Shown piece after piece: positions 9,150 to 19,834 of a stretch of DNA of 62,273 nt; positions within the stretch are counted from its first letter, which is position 1, and the number at the start of each line of letters is the position of its first letter. A model generated the notes under the pieces. The model searched no databases. It saw nothing but the letters and a program-made list of their open reading frames with translations, and was not told the DNA's origin. The DNA is from Candidatus Altimarinota bacterium. Lineage in GTDB: Bacteria; Patescibacteriota; Gracilibacteria; BD1-5; UBA6164. Both the position numbers and the translations under genes were made by a program. The stretch spans positions 1-62,273 of the forward strand of contig JAOARJ010000005.1 in NCBI GenBank assembly GCA_025210615.1, in the 5' to 3' direction.

Positions 9150-10421
9150 TTATAATTCAATATTATTCAAAATTTTATTATTTTCTCCTTTTAGTTTTTT
9201 TCAAATTTCTCATCATTTTAAATTAGGGTATTTTTTTATAATATCGCTTCAAGTAAGTAATTTTACTTTTTTACTAGCGCTTATTAATTTATCAATAAAT
9301 TCTAATCTTTCATTAAATTTTTTAGTATTTACTGGTATTTTTCAATAACTATCAGCTTTCATTAATATTAATAAATCAGGAAAATACTTATGCATTACAA
9401 ATTTTATAGCTTCAGCTAATTCTAGTCTATCTAATCTATATATTTTATCATGATTTTCTATTAAAAATTGTATTCTTTTCTCTTCTTTTTTTGAAAAAAT
9501 TAGATTTTTTTTCTCTGTTTTAAAATAATTTAAAGAAAATTCTGCGTGATTTGGATAATGAACTTCTCATTTTTTATCTAAATAAAAAGTATCAACTTTT
9601 CAAGTGTCGTGGTAAAGCGCTGTATAATATAAACAAATATCTTGAATATTAGCTTTATTTAGCTCTTCTATAACCATTTTTGTATGAATCCAAACATTTC
9701 ATTCTTGGTGTCAACTTTTTCATCAAGGAGCTTTTTCCATATTCTCGATACTTGGCATAAACATATTAAAAAATCCGATTTTTTTCAAATCTTCAAGGGA
9801 AGATGTATTATTTTTATCTAATAAAATTTTATCAAATTCTTCTCTAATTCTTTCGCGAGAAATATTTTTTAATAAGCTAATTTTTTCTGAAATTATTTCA
9901 AAATCTTCTTGTTTGGCTTCTAGGTTATATTTATTTTTAAATCTTATAAATCTTAAAATTCTAAGTGCGTCCTCATCTATTCTATCTATAGTTTTTCAGA
10001 TAAAATTGATTTTTTTATTTTCTAAATCTTCTATTCATCAGACAGGATTTATGTATTTTTTTTCTAAAATATTATAATATATCGCATTTATCGTGAAATC
10101 GCGTCTGGAAGCGTCTTTTTGTATATTTTGTGTAAAAATTACTTTGGCAGGCTTTCTATTGTTTATACTTCAAATATCTTCTCTGAAAGTTGTTATTTCA
10201 AAAATTTTTCGGTTTTCGTTGACTATTAATGTTCAATATTTTTTTCAAATTTCTCAAACAACTTTTAAAGCAGATTTTACCTCATCTAGTGTAGCGTCAG
10301 TAGATAAATCGATATCTCAAGCGGGAAGTCATAATAAAATATCTCTGTTATAACCTCCGACAATATAGGTTTTTTTTCAAATTTTTTCTATTTTTTTTGC
10401 TATAGTTTTTACTTCTTGCAT
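9150..10421 (-). CDS. cca: CCA-adding enzyme / poly(A) polymerase family with HD domain
   Basis: A 423-residue class II nucleotidyltransferase. The head has GGYNRDILLG and the metal-binding pair in GDIDLST (D36, D38), followed by RRDFTINAI and RIDEDALRILR, the nucleotide-recognition segments. The C-terminal part holds an HD domain with YHDTGKVDTF and a later ENHDKIYR. It adds or repairs the 3' CCA end of tRNAs. The UGA-Gly codons are frequent, including in the head domain. A pure poly(A) polymerase role cannot be ruled out from motifs alone. Confidence 0.9.
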
Positions 10422-10602
10422 TTTTCTTTATTTAAAGCTATTAATTAAATAATATTTATATTTTTATTTTTCGCAAATTATTTTGATTAATAAATAAACT
10501 TGGTTTTGTGGAAAAGTAAAAAATAGCTACCAGTAAATTATAAGTAACTAATTTTATGTTAACTAGTGAAATAAATTATATAATTTTTATAGTAAAAAAG
10601 AC

Positions 10603-10630
10603 TTGATTTTTCTAGTATAAACTATATAAT
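10603..10630 (+). promoter_or_regulatory. Promoter for the AbiEi-like gene
   Basis: TTGATT at 10603-10608 and TATAAT at 10625-10630 with a 16-bp spacer, about 42 bp before the ATG. Confidence 0.6.
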
Positions 10631-10672
10631 TATTCTAGTTGATAAATGTTTATTTAATAAGAAAAAATAAGA

Positions 10673-11461
10673 ATGTTAGATTTTAACAAAATTGTAAAAA
10701 AACTGTCAAAAAAAAGATGAAAGATAATATTTAAATCTGATATATTTGATATTATTGACCCAGACTTGAATAAAAAGAATAATCTAAAAGTTACGAAAAC
10801 GATTTATAGATTGCTTGCTGAAAAAATAATGTTAAAGATTAGAAACGGCGTTTATATAATTCCATTAGAAGAAGATTTGAATTTAAATGAAGTTGATTTG
10901 ATAGAAAAATATTTTTTCCCGCTTGTGAAGAAATATATTTCAAAAGAAGTTTCTAGTTATTATTTTATCTCGTGAGATAAGGCTTTGGAACTTAATTTGA
11001 GGGATTTTTCGGTGAGAGAAAAAATCTATGTGATAAATAGAAATGTTAATAAAAAAGTAAAAATAGGGGATTATGAGATAATTTTTAAGACAATAACTAG
11101 TAACAAAAACTGAAAAAAAATAAATCTTTATAATAAATTTTCTAAATTTACTAAAAATTTTGAAGTTGATAATGTGAATTTAAAGGCGTCAAGTCTAGAA
11201 TTATCTTTACTTGAGAGTATGACTTTAAGTGATATTTACGAAGATTTAGATTTAGTGAAAATAAAAAAGGCATTAAAAAAATACAAAAAAGTGCTTAATA
11301 AACAGGTTTTAGACAATATTGTGAAATATAAATATATCGTGTGATTAAATAGGCTTAAGGAAATAAGCAAGACGATTGATGATGATTTATATGAATTATT
11401 TTTGTGATTAATAAAAGAAAATTGAGCGAATTTTGTTGGTAGAAGTTTGAGGAGGATGTAG
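10673..11461 (+). CDS. AbiEi-like winged-helix protein
   Basis: A 262-residue protein. Its N-terminal 75 residues look like the winged-helix domain of AbiEi-type antitoxins and related regulators: KSDIFDIIDP, a recognition-helix region VTKTIYRLLAEK, and a wing KIRNGVYIIP. Then come YYFISGDKALELNL and YVINRNVNKKVKIG, also typical of AbiEi layout, and a Lys-rich helical C-terminus. AbiEi proteins repress their own operon and neutralise the nucleotidyltransferase AbiEii, but the next gene is not AbiEii-like. It may be a lone regulator. Assignment is by pattern, not by strong motif. Confidence 0.6.
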
Positions 11462-11536
11462 AATATAATTAAATTATTTGACTTATAATATTTTTTATAT
11501 ATAGTAATTGGAAATTATTTTGTAACTATTGTTTTT

Positions 11537-12151
11537 ATGTGATGAAATAACACGGTGTGAGGTTGAAGTGGTGGACAAGATGTTGTATGAAGTGTTATAG
11601 AACAATATGGAATAACTCCGGAGGAAATTTATGGGATAGATGATCCAATTGCTGATAAAATTATGGAAGAGAGATGATACTTTTTTCCTAAGGTTTGAAT
11701 GATAATTGATGGTGATTTCATTGATAGTGCTAGACTTAGGTCTAATAAAGGGAGAAACCAATTTAAAGAAAAAATAGAATATTTTAGTGATTGGAGTAAA
11801 AGTTATAAAGATAATTTATCAAATCCTAAATGAGAAGATTATTTTGATAGAACATTAGAAGAAATAGTTGATGTTAATTTTTCTGATAATACTATTAAAT
11901 TGGATTCAAAAGTGGAAGATGTTGTAGAAGGTTTAAAGAAACTAGATACTAGTAATCCTGATTTAGTTTTATCTCCTGTTGTGAAAAAAATAGTTGATAG
12001 TTTGGTTGGACAGGGAGATGGTGCTGAAGTATGAGAAAAACCAGAAATTGTTGAACTTGATTTAGATGGTTTTAATGAAATGATGGAGGAAATGAAGCAA
12101 GAAGATAGACTTATTAAATCTTGATTTTTAAAGAAAAGAGTAAAGAAATAA
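11537..12151 (+). CDS. Orphan acidic protein with glycine-rich N-terminus
   Basis: A 204-residue soluble protein. It opens ATG TGA TGA and has a Gly-rich head (MGGNNTVGGGSGGQD) with glycines from both UGA and GGN, then an acidic body (ITPEEIYGIDDPIADK) and a basic last ten residues (LKKRVKK). No membrane segment or known domain. It lies 75 bp after the AbiEi-like gene, possibly in the same transcript, but shows no nucleotidyltransferase motif. Function unknown. Confidence 0.7.
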
Positions 12152-12161
12152 AAATAATAAG

Positions 12162-12184
12162 GCTTTTATCAAGGGGCTTTTTTT
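12162..12184 (+). terminator. Terminator with G-U rich stem
   Basis: GCTTTT (12162-12167) pairs with AGGGGC (12172-12177), several pairs G-U, followed by seven T. Confidence 0.55.
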
Positions 12185-12255
12185 CTTGCTTGATTTTTTG
12201 TATAAAATAAATATAGTTAGTGATATTATTTTTGAATAAAATTTTTTAGATAAAT

Positions 12256-13371
12256 ATGATAATTTTAGGGATAGAAACATCTTGTGACGATACGAGTATT
12301 GCTGTTTTTGATGATGAAAAACTGCTTGCAATGGAAACAAATAGTCAGATAAGAATTCATAATAAAACTTGATGAGTTGTGCCTGAAGTGGCTGCGAGAG
12401 TGCATGCTGAAAATATTTTAGAAGTGTTAGAAATTGCTCTTAAAAAAGCTGGCAAAACTATTGAAGGAGTGGATTATATTGCTGTAACGACTAATCCTTG
12501 ATTACTTTCTTCTATTTTGACTTGAACAGTTTTAGCATCTACAATTTCAACAGTGCTGCAAAAACCGATTTTGGATATAAATCATATTCAGGCGCATATT
12601 TTTGCGAATTTTTTGGAAAGAAAAGAAGAGGATATTAAGTTTCCTTTGGTATGTTTGACCGTGTCTTGATGACATAATGATATTTATTATATGGAAAATA
12701 TGTGGGATATGGAAAAATTATGATGAACGGGCGATGATGCTGCTTGAGAAGCTTTTGATAAGGTAGCGAAAATGTTATGACTTCCTTATCCTTGATGACC
12801 TCATATAGCAGGGAAAGCTGAGGATTATGAGAAAAATATGTTAAATAAAATAAAAAATATATGAATAATGGGGAAAAATAAAGAACTTTTTCCTAGAGTT
12901 TTTCTTGATAAAAAGAGATTTGATTTTAGTTTTTCAGGATTAAAATCAGCTGTAAAAAGAGAAATAGATAATAGAAAATTAGAGATTATAAAGAAAAAAT
13001 ATTCAGAATTATCAAATAATGAGTTAAGAGAAATTTTGAAAAAAGAAGATAGGCAGATAAAGTTAAGTGAAAAAGATATTTGTGAAATTGCTTATGAATT
13101 TGAAAATGCTGTTATAGAAGTTTTGGCTTATAAACTTATTTATTGAGCTGAGTTATACGGCGTGAATACTGTAATGCTTGCTTGATGAGTTAGTGCTAAT
13201 ACTAAATTAAAACGTACAATAGAGAATTTAGCAAAAGAAAAAAATCTAGAGTTTATTTATCCAAAATCAAATTTATATAGTATGGATAATGCTGCTATGG
13301 TGGGAATGCTGGCTTATTATAAGATAAAATATTGAAAATTTGAAAATAAAATTTGAGTAGTTGCTCCTTAG
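12256..13371 (+). CDS. tsaD: tRNA N6-adenosine threonylcarbamoyltransferase TsaD
   Basis: A 371-residue ASKHA-fold enzyme that transfers threonylcarbamoyl to A37 of ANN-decoding tRNAs. It starts with [13 protein letters not shown], has [12 protein letters not shown], the metal-binding HIQAH (H110, H114), [50 protein letters not shown] and SMDNAAMVG. Many of these glycines are UGA. A Lys/Glu-rich insertion between the SGLKSAV and [11 protein letters not shown] segments makes it slightly longer than usual. TsaC is encoded at 35815, so two steps of the t6A pathway are in the window. Confidence 0.96.
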
Positions 13372-13483
13372 GTAAAAAATAATTATAAAATAAAATAATT
13401 AAAAAGATATAAAAAAAATTTGAGAAATATTATTTTTGAATAAAATAGTGCTGTTATATTAATTTAATTTTTAAAGAAAAAAT

Positions 13484-14491
13484 ATGGCAAAAAATAAAGA
13501 AAATAAACAAATGGAGGATAAAAAATGATGTGGATGTCCTTTGAAAAAAATGAGTAAAACAGAAATTCTTATTTCTATTCTATTAGTTTTCAGTATATTG
13601 AATTTATCACTTATGACTTATGCTTTAACAACTAGGACTGCACCAACTTCATGAGGTGTTTCTTGAAATGTTGATTATACTGAGATAGAAAATATTATTG
13701 CGAAAAGTTTAGATAATAGAGAAGTTTCTGTTATAAAGACTGATTCTTGAGATACTCAAATAGCTATGGATTATAACAAAATTAGACAAATTATTAGAGA
13801 TGAAATTTTGTCTAATGAATATGAAAAAATGTGAGGAAAAGAAAACTTTGAACTTATAAATCAACTTCAATTACCTCAAATACAGCAAGCTGTAGCTCAA
13901 TATAAAGCTAAACTTGATGAAGGGAAACCTAAAGTAATGGAATTATCTCAGGTAAAAGAAATCTTGGCTGATGGATATAATAAATGAGATAAAAATGCTG
14001 ATATTTTATGGCTTGAATTCAGTGAACTTGAATGTCCATATTGTTCTAGATTCTATAATTCAAACGCTGCGGATAAGTTAAATGAAAAATATTGAGATAG
14101 TCTAAATCATAGTTTTAGACATTATCCTTTAGATATGCATAAAAATGCTATGCCTGCTGCATTAGCTTTAGAATGTGTTTGAGAGCAAAAATGAAGTGAA
14201 GCTTTTTATAGTGTAATTGATAAATCGTTTACTTCTGGAAAATCAGATATTGAATCTATATATGGATTTGCTAAAGAAGCTGGAGCTGATGTAAGTAAAG
14301 TAAAATCTTGTGTAGAAAGTCAAAAATATAAGAATAAAATAGATGCTCAACAATCATTATGATTAGGTAAATTTAATATAACTTGAACTCCTGGAAATGT
14401 ATTTATAAACACAAAAACGGGGAAATATATTAAAGTTTCAGGGGCTGCTGGAGCGACTTCATTAATAGAAGCGATAGAAAAAATCAAATAA
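13484..14491 (+). CDS. Membrane-anchored DsbA-like thioredoxin
   Basis: A 335-residue protein with a cytoplasmic N-tail containing GCGCPLKK (C16, C18), one membrane helix (about residues 27-48) and an extracytoplasmic domain. The thioredoxin part begins near residue 150 with ILWLEFSELECPYCSRF; the redox motif CPYC is C184/C187, followed by HYPLDMHKNA, the helical insert and the cis-Pro motif GTPGNVFI. It would form disulfides in exported proteins, and Cys-containing exported proteins exist at 58-62 kb. The paired cysteines in the cytoplasmic tail are unusual. BdbD-type is an equivalent name. Confidence 0.9.
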
Positions 14492-14509
14492 AAAATTTAA
14501 ATATTAAAG

Positions 14510-14532
14510 CTAGAGTAAAGTCTAGTTTTTTT
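14510..14532 (+). terminator. Intrinsic terminator after the DsbA-like gene
   Basis: CTAGA (14510-14514) pairs with TCTAG (14521-14525) with a T run behind. Confidence 0.72.
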
Positions 14533-14564
14533 ATTTTGTATAAAAATAGGGAAAATAAATAAAT

Positions 14565-14594
14565 TTGACAAAAAGAATAATATAGTTATATATT
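14565..14594 (+). promoter_or_regulatory. Promoter for the 120-residue protein gene
   Basis: TTGACA at 14565-14570 and TATATT at 14589-14594 (18-bp spacer). Confidence 0.5.
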
Positions 14595-14622
14595 GATATA
14601 ATTATTTTTAAACAATGACAGT

Positions 14623-14985
14623 ATGAAAAATAATGTGGTGGCGGGGATTCTTTCTTCAGAGATAATCTGAAGAAAGGCTTTAATTGGTTGAATATCTAAT
14701 GAATTAGTTCAAGAATATATTAATCAATGTAATAAAGATTTTTCTTTTGATGTATTTGCTTTATTAGAAAATGCTTGACAGGAAGAAGAGTTTTTAGATT
14801 TTATTAGGGCAACAAAAATTTTGTGAGTTACAGATGAACTTTTAGATATTTATTTAGATGTAGAGAAAAGAGATGCTTTATCTATTGCTGTAGCGGCTTC
14901 TATAAAGTCAGGATATCATCTAACTTTAGAAACAAGATATAAAGCAGCAAGAATATTAGCTTCTTTCTCTAGTGTTATACAATAG
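14623..14985 (+). CDS. Small orphan protein
   Basis: A 120-residue, probably helical soluble protein (MKNNVVAGILSSEIIGRK start). The ATG at 14623 is chosen because the upstream ATG at 14615 runs into TAA. No signal or membrane segment and no recognised motif. It has its own TTGACA promoter and is followed by another single-gene unit. Confidence 0.68.
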
Positions 14986-15046
14986 TTTTTATTTAGAATT
15001 ATTGTATAAAATTTTTATTATTTTTGTTAAAAACTCGTAAAAAAGT

Positions 15047-15074
15047 TTGACAAAGGTTAAACAATAGATATATT
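15047..15074 (+). promoter_or_regulatory. Promoter for the 201-residue protein gene
   Basis: TTGACA at 15047-15052 and TATATT at 15069-15074, 16-bp spacer; it implies a leader of about 115 nt before the ATG at 15196. Confidence 0.58.
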
Positions 15075-15195
15075 TATCAGTAATATGAATACTTTATATA
15101 AGTAATGGGGGAGGAGAGTTTCATAATAAATATAATTTTTTAGCTATGGAAAATAGCTTTTGAATTGTATCTATTTTGTTTTTTAATTTTCTTTT

Positions 15196-15801
15196 ATGGG
15201 TATAGAACAAATACAAGAAACTGAAAAAGATGGGGGATTGAATTTTACTAGTTTTAGTGAGATATCTTTAGAAAATTCAAGGGAACAGGCTGCTGGTTTT
15301 TTAAGGAGTACAAAAATTGGAGCCTGAGTTGATTATTATCTTGAAAAATTTAAAGAAGAAAAAGATGAATGAATTTTATTTGATTATTTAAGGAGTTTAA
15401 ATTTTGATGTCGTAATTAAGTGTTGCATGCATGTTTGTAATCATGATAATGAATATTCTGGTTGGTTTGTGAAGCTTGCAGAATATATGAATCTTGCTGA
15501 GTATATGGATGAGGATGGAGATATTGAAAAAACTATTAGAGCAATCCAACATGAGTTAAAAAGTATAGATATTGAAGATAGTGATTTTAAAGAAAGAATT
15601 TCGGCTTTATATATTAATGGAACAGTTAATTGAGTTCGTGCAGATGTGAGTGATTCTATAAGTTGACAAACAACGCCAACAACTTCTATAGAGGAACAAA
15701 CTAAAGCTAAAGTATTACAATTTACTTTATGACCTTCTTCTAGAAATTTTTGAGCATATCATGGTATGCGCCATGATGAAAGGGAAATAGCTGTAGGATA
15801 A
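15196..15801 (+). CDS. Orphan protein with Cys/His cluster
   Basis: A 201-residue soluble acidic protein. A short segment around residues 75-84 carries CCMHVCNHD, a possible metal-binding cluster, and the C-terminus has a second His group (AYHGMRHDE). No signal peptide or known domain. The long leader (about 115 nt) is unusual here. Function unknown. Confidence 0.7.
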
Positions 15802-15845
15802 AATATTTTTTAGTAAACTTTATAAAAACTTATTTTTTATATCTT

Positions 15846-15873
15846 TTGACAATTTTTGTATAAATAATATAAT
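15846..15873 (+). promoter_or_regulatory. Promoter placed directly before a hairpin
   Basis: TTGACA at 15846-15851 and TATAAT at 15868-15873, 16-bp spacer. The expected start site falls inside the hairpin at 15875-15900. Confidence 0.6.
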
Positions 15874-15874
15874 C

Positions 15875-15904
15875 AACTCTCGTTAAAATAAACGGGAGTT
15901 TTTA
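15875..15904 (+). terminator. Terminator hairpin overlapping a promoter
   Basis: AACTCTCGTT (15875-15884) pairs with AACGGGAGTT (15891-15900), one G-U pair, then a T run. It ends the 15196 gene and sits at the start site of the next promoter. Confidence 0.78.
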
Positions 15905-15929
15905 AATAATTAAGAATAAAGAATAAGTA

Positions 15930-16124
15930 ATGCTTTGAAGATATATAGATGTTTTTGATTATGACAAAGATAAAGCTCCTAGTTTATTAACTAGTCAAGA
16001 AGTGGAAGAAATATATGATTTACTTTGAGGGAGAAAAAAGGTTTTAACAGAATATCAAGAGGCGGCTCTAAAGAATTTAGATAAAATAAATTTAATATTA
16101 GACGGAATAATAAATAAAAAATAA
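15930..16124 (+). CDS. Small charged protein
   Basis: A 64-residue soluble protein (MLGRYIDVFDYDKDKAP start), acidic in the first half and Lys-rich at the end, with a likely helical middle (LLTSQEVEEIYDLLGG). Short, but it has a promoter, keeps an open frame with two UGA glycines and is followed 27 bp later by the next gene. Function unknown. Confidence 0.58.
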
Positions 16125-16151
16125 TTTATAATAATTAATATAGTTTAATTT

Positions 16152-16799
16152 ATGTGGAGGAGGGAAATAAAAGAAGGAGAAAATAGCTATTTATTAACAA
16201 ATAATGTAAAAGTTATTTGAGTTTTAGAATTGAAAAATAATTCTTATGTTTTGTCTCAAAAGGCAAATAATATATTGGATTGAGTATGAGAGGAAATAGA
16301 TATTTTTTATTTATTTTTTGATGATTTAAATTGAGAAGCATTAAAATCAGAAGAAAAAATTAAAGAATGACTATGAAAAATAAAATTATGAAATATTGTT
16401 AGTTTACTTGAAAATTCTAATTTAAGTCAAGAAAAAGAAGCAGAATTAATATTAATAATAGAAAAATATTTTAGAGACTTTATTAGAGAAGCAAATAATA
16501 GTAAAAAAAGCTCTGTTGTTACTTTTTTGACACTGCGTCATTTATTTCCTGGTGTATTTAAAGATGATATAACTAATTGTGATTTTTCAAGGCTAAGTTT
16601 GAATGATATAAAATATATTAATGAAAATTTTTCTTGGAAAGAAGATAAAAAGGATTTTTTAGCCAAACTATCAGAAGAATTAACTTTTATGATTACTGAT
16701 CAGTCCCAAGAATTTGATGATGTACTCTGAAGTGAAATTGTGAGTATGGGGAGAGAGCTTTTTTGAGATGATTTTAGATTGTTACAAAAATGAGATTAA
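16152..16799 (+). CDS. Orphan cytoplasmic protein
   Basis: A 215-residue soluble protein (MWRREIKEGENSYLLTNN start) with a short beta-type head and a helical body (SQEKEAELILIIEKYFRDFIRE region trimmed). It includes the aromatic segment TLRHLFPGVFKDD. No known domain, signal or membrane segment. It probably shares a transcript with the 64-residue protein and ends at a strong terminator. Confidence 0.7.
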
Positions 16800-16817
16800 T
16801 TATCTAAAACAATAGAT

Positions 16818-16850
16818 AAAAACGCTTTTTTAAATTAGGCGTTTTTATTT
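16818..16850 (+). terminator. Intrinsic terminator before argS
   Basis: AAAAACGC (16818-16825) pairs with GCGTTTTT (16839-16846), T-rich tail. Confidence 0.85.
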
Positions 16851-16918
16851 TTGATTTTTGTTTGTTTTGCGATATAATAAGGCAGATTTTAAAAAATAAA
16901 AAATAAATTTTATAAAAA

Positions 16919-18684
16919 ATGGATGTAAAATATATAGTTTGAAAAGAGATAAAAAATCTTATAAAAAATAATTTTAATATAGAATTAGAAGAAATAAAAT
17001 TAGAAATTCCGCCGAAAAATAATCTTTGAGATTATTGTTTTTGAGCGTTTGCATTAAGTAAAATATTGAAGAAAAAACCTCAAGAAATAGCTGAAAGTAT
17101 TAAAGAAGTATTTGAAAAATCTGAAATTTTAAGTGATATAAATATCGCCTGAGTATTTATAAACTTTAGAGTGTCTGAAAAAGTTTTTGCAAGTGAATTT
17201 AAAAACGCTTATTTATCTAGAGAAACTTTTTGATATAATGGGAAATGAACAGGGAAGCATATAATTGTTGATTATATTGGTGCAAATGTATGAAAACCTC
17301 TTCATATAGGGCATATGTGTACGCCAAATCAATGACAAGCAATGATAAATTTATATCGTCATAAATTTGGTTATAATGTTATTTCTGATACTCATCTTTG
17401 AGATTGGTGAATCATCTTTGGTAAGCTAATAACGGCTTATAAATTATGGTGAGATGAAGCTGAACTTGAAAAAGATGCAGTAAATTATTTACTTAAATTA
17501 TATGTAAAAATTAGTACAGCAGCGAAAGAAGATGAAAAGTTAGAACAAAGGACTAGGGATGAATTTAAATTGCTTTCTGAAGGGAATAAAGAGAGTATTG
17601 ATTTATGGGCAAAATTCACAAGTTTTTCAATAGATAGAATGCAAAAAACGTTAGATAGAATGAAAATTATTCCAGATTATAATATTTGAGAAAGTTTTTA
17701 TGAGGGATTAAATTTGCCAAAAATGGGAAATTTTCCAGATTTAAAAAATGATATGCATAGTATAGTAAAAGAGCTTATAGAAAAGAAAATAGCTACTAAA
17801 AACGAAGATTGAAGCGTATGAGTTATTTTCCCTGAAGAAACAAAAATTCCTTCTTGTATTTTACAAAAAAGAGATGGAACACATGGATATTTGGCTTCAG
17901 ATTTAGCTTGTGTAAAATATAGATTACAAAATTGGAGTAGAACTGAAAAAGTTATTTATTTTATTGATGTGAGACAGTCTCTTCATTTAAAACAAGTTTT
18001 TGAAATTTCAAAAATGGCGGGGTTTATAAATCCAGAAAAAACCGAACTTATTCATGCTCCAAATGGGTTTATTTCATTGAAAGAATGAGCAATGTCTACG
18101 AGAAGTTGAAATATAATTTTACTTGATAAATTGCTTGATGAAGCTATTTCTAGAGCTAAAAATATTATTTTAGAAAAAAGGCAAGATATTGAATGAGAAG
18201 AGCTTGAAAAATTATCAGAAACTATTTGAATTTGAGCTATAAAATATGGATATTTGAGCAAGAATAGAACGACTGATGTGATTTTTGACTGGGATGAATT
18301 TATGACTTTTGAATGAAATAGTGGACCATATATTGCTTATGCCCATGTTAGAGCCAATAAATTGATAAATGATAGTAAAATTAAAGATTTTGATAAATAT
18401 TCAAGTTATACTTTTGCACTTCAAGAAGAGAAAAATTTGATAAAAATGATTTTTGAATATGAGCAAGTTATTCTAGATACTGCTAAAAATAATACTCCGC
18501 ATTTAGTCGCTGCTTATGCTTATAATTTAACAAAAACTTTTAATAGTTTTTATAATAATGTGAAAATTTTAATAGTGATGATGAGGAAGTGAAATTAGCT
18601 AGAATTCAGCTTGTAATAATGTTTAAACAAGTTATTGCTGACGCTATGTGAATTTTATGAATTGAACTTCCTGAGAGAATGTAA
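16919..18684 (+). CDS. argS: Arginyl-tRNA synthetase with an apparent 1-nt frameshift
   Basis: ArgRS charges tRNA-Arg in the cytoplasm. The first frame (16919 onward) has the N-terminal additional domain (NNLGDYCFGAFALSK), the HIGH motif in NVGKPLHIGHM, the Rossmann core, the KMSKS-equivalent GAMSTRSGNI and the anticodon-binding domain up to FNSFYNNVKIL. At about 18569-18571 homology moves to the -1 frame, which continues NSDDEEVKLARIQL and ends with MGILGIELPERM, the expected ArgRS C-terminus, at TAA 18682. Staying in frame would end at TAG 18596 without these residues. One missing A in the TTTTAA run explains it: sequencing error, real mutation or recoding. Confidence 0.92.
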
Positions 18685-18701
18685 AGCTAACTTTTGAAAA
18701 A

Positions 18702-19355
18702 ATGGTTGATTATAATAATTATGCAAAAACTTTTGCTAATTCAAGGAAAAATATGAAATGGGGAGAGATAGATTATTTTTTGAATAATTTAGATTTTTTC
18801 TCGTGAATAAAAATTTTGGATATTTGAGCTGGGAGTGGTCGATTATATGGTGAATTATGTAATAAATTTTGAGAAAATAATTTTGAGTATACTTGACTAG
18901 AGCTCTCTAGCGAGCTTATAAAAGAAGCGAAAAAGCAGTATGAAAATATTGTAATGAAAAAGATGAATATGCTAGATTTAGATAAATTAAAAGAAAAATA
19001 TGACGCGGTATTTTTTATAGCTAGTTTTCATCATTTGGAAGCTTCAGAAGAAAGAAATATTGTGTTAAATAAGTTAGCAAAATTATTAAATAAAAATGCG
19101 AAAATTTATTTGACTAATTGGGCACTAAACAGCGAAGTTAATAAGGAAAAATTTGAAAAATCTAGATTAACTAATACTGAAAATGAATTTTGAGGAGAGG
19201 ATTACAGCATAAAAATTTGAGCAAATTATAGATTTTATCACGCATTTACTTTAGAAGAATTGACTTTTTTATTTGAAAAAAATGATTATAATATTTTGGA
19301 AAATAGATTATTTGATAATCAAAGAAATTATATTAGTATAATAAATAAAAAATAA
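18702..19355 (+). CDS. Class I SAM-dependent methyltransferase
   Basis: A 217-residue methyltransferase. It starts VDYNNYAKTFANSRKNM, has the SAM motif I ILDIGAGSGRLYGEL near residues 38-52, an acidic second strand (YTGLELS) and FFIASFHHLE as motif IV. This layout resembles Trm9/ABH8-type tRNA-wobble methyltransferases and ubiE-like enzymes; the substrate is not clear. It lies 17 bp after argS and 2 bp before the Bat-like genes, so it is probably part of that transcript. Confidence 0.82.
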
Positions 19356-19357
19356 AA

Positions 19358-19831
19358 ATGATAGGACTTTTCCCCATAAAATCAGAGATAGATTATTTGA
19401 AATATATAGATGTTTTGGCTTTTATAATAGTATTATTTTTGATATTACATTTTTTTGTGTTGTATTATTTTTATAAATTTAGACCGAAACAAAAAGTTAA
19501 AAAAATAGTAAAAAAATTACCCAAAGAGTTACAAAAATGATTGTCAGAAATTATCTTAAATAAATTAAAAAAGATAAAAATAGATAGCGATAGAGAAAAG
19601 TTTTTTATAGAATTTAACGCTATTTTGAGAGAATATTTTAATAAAACTTGAATAGAAAATGCGAGTAATAAAAACTTAAGTGAACTTGAAAAAGAAAAAA
19701 TAAATAGAGATGTTTTAGAAGTTTTTAGAGAGAGTTATTTTATGATTTTTAATAAAAAATTAGAAGATAATATTGAATTTAGAGAGAATTTAATAAAAAA
19801 AGCGAGTGATTATTTTATAAATAAAAAATAA
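19358..19831 (+). CDS. Short membrane protein of the Bat operon (DUF4381-like)
   Basis: A 157-residue protein with one membrane helix (about residues 20-42, FIIVLFLILHFFVLYYFY) followed by a basic cytoplasmic domain with coiled-coil-like helices. Its size and place directly before two VWA membrane proteins match the DUF4381-type protein of bacterial MoxR/Bat operons. Start ATG lies 2 bp after the methyltransferase stop, suggesting translational coupling. Assignment rests mainly on context. Confidence 0.65.
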
Positions 19832-19834
19832 AAA

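Noticed and set aside
10673-12151. Complete type IV toxin-antitoxin pair
   Set aside because: The second protein has no nucleotidyltransferase motif; only the first looks AbiEi-like.
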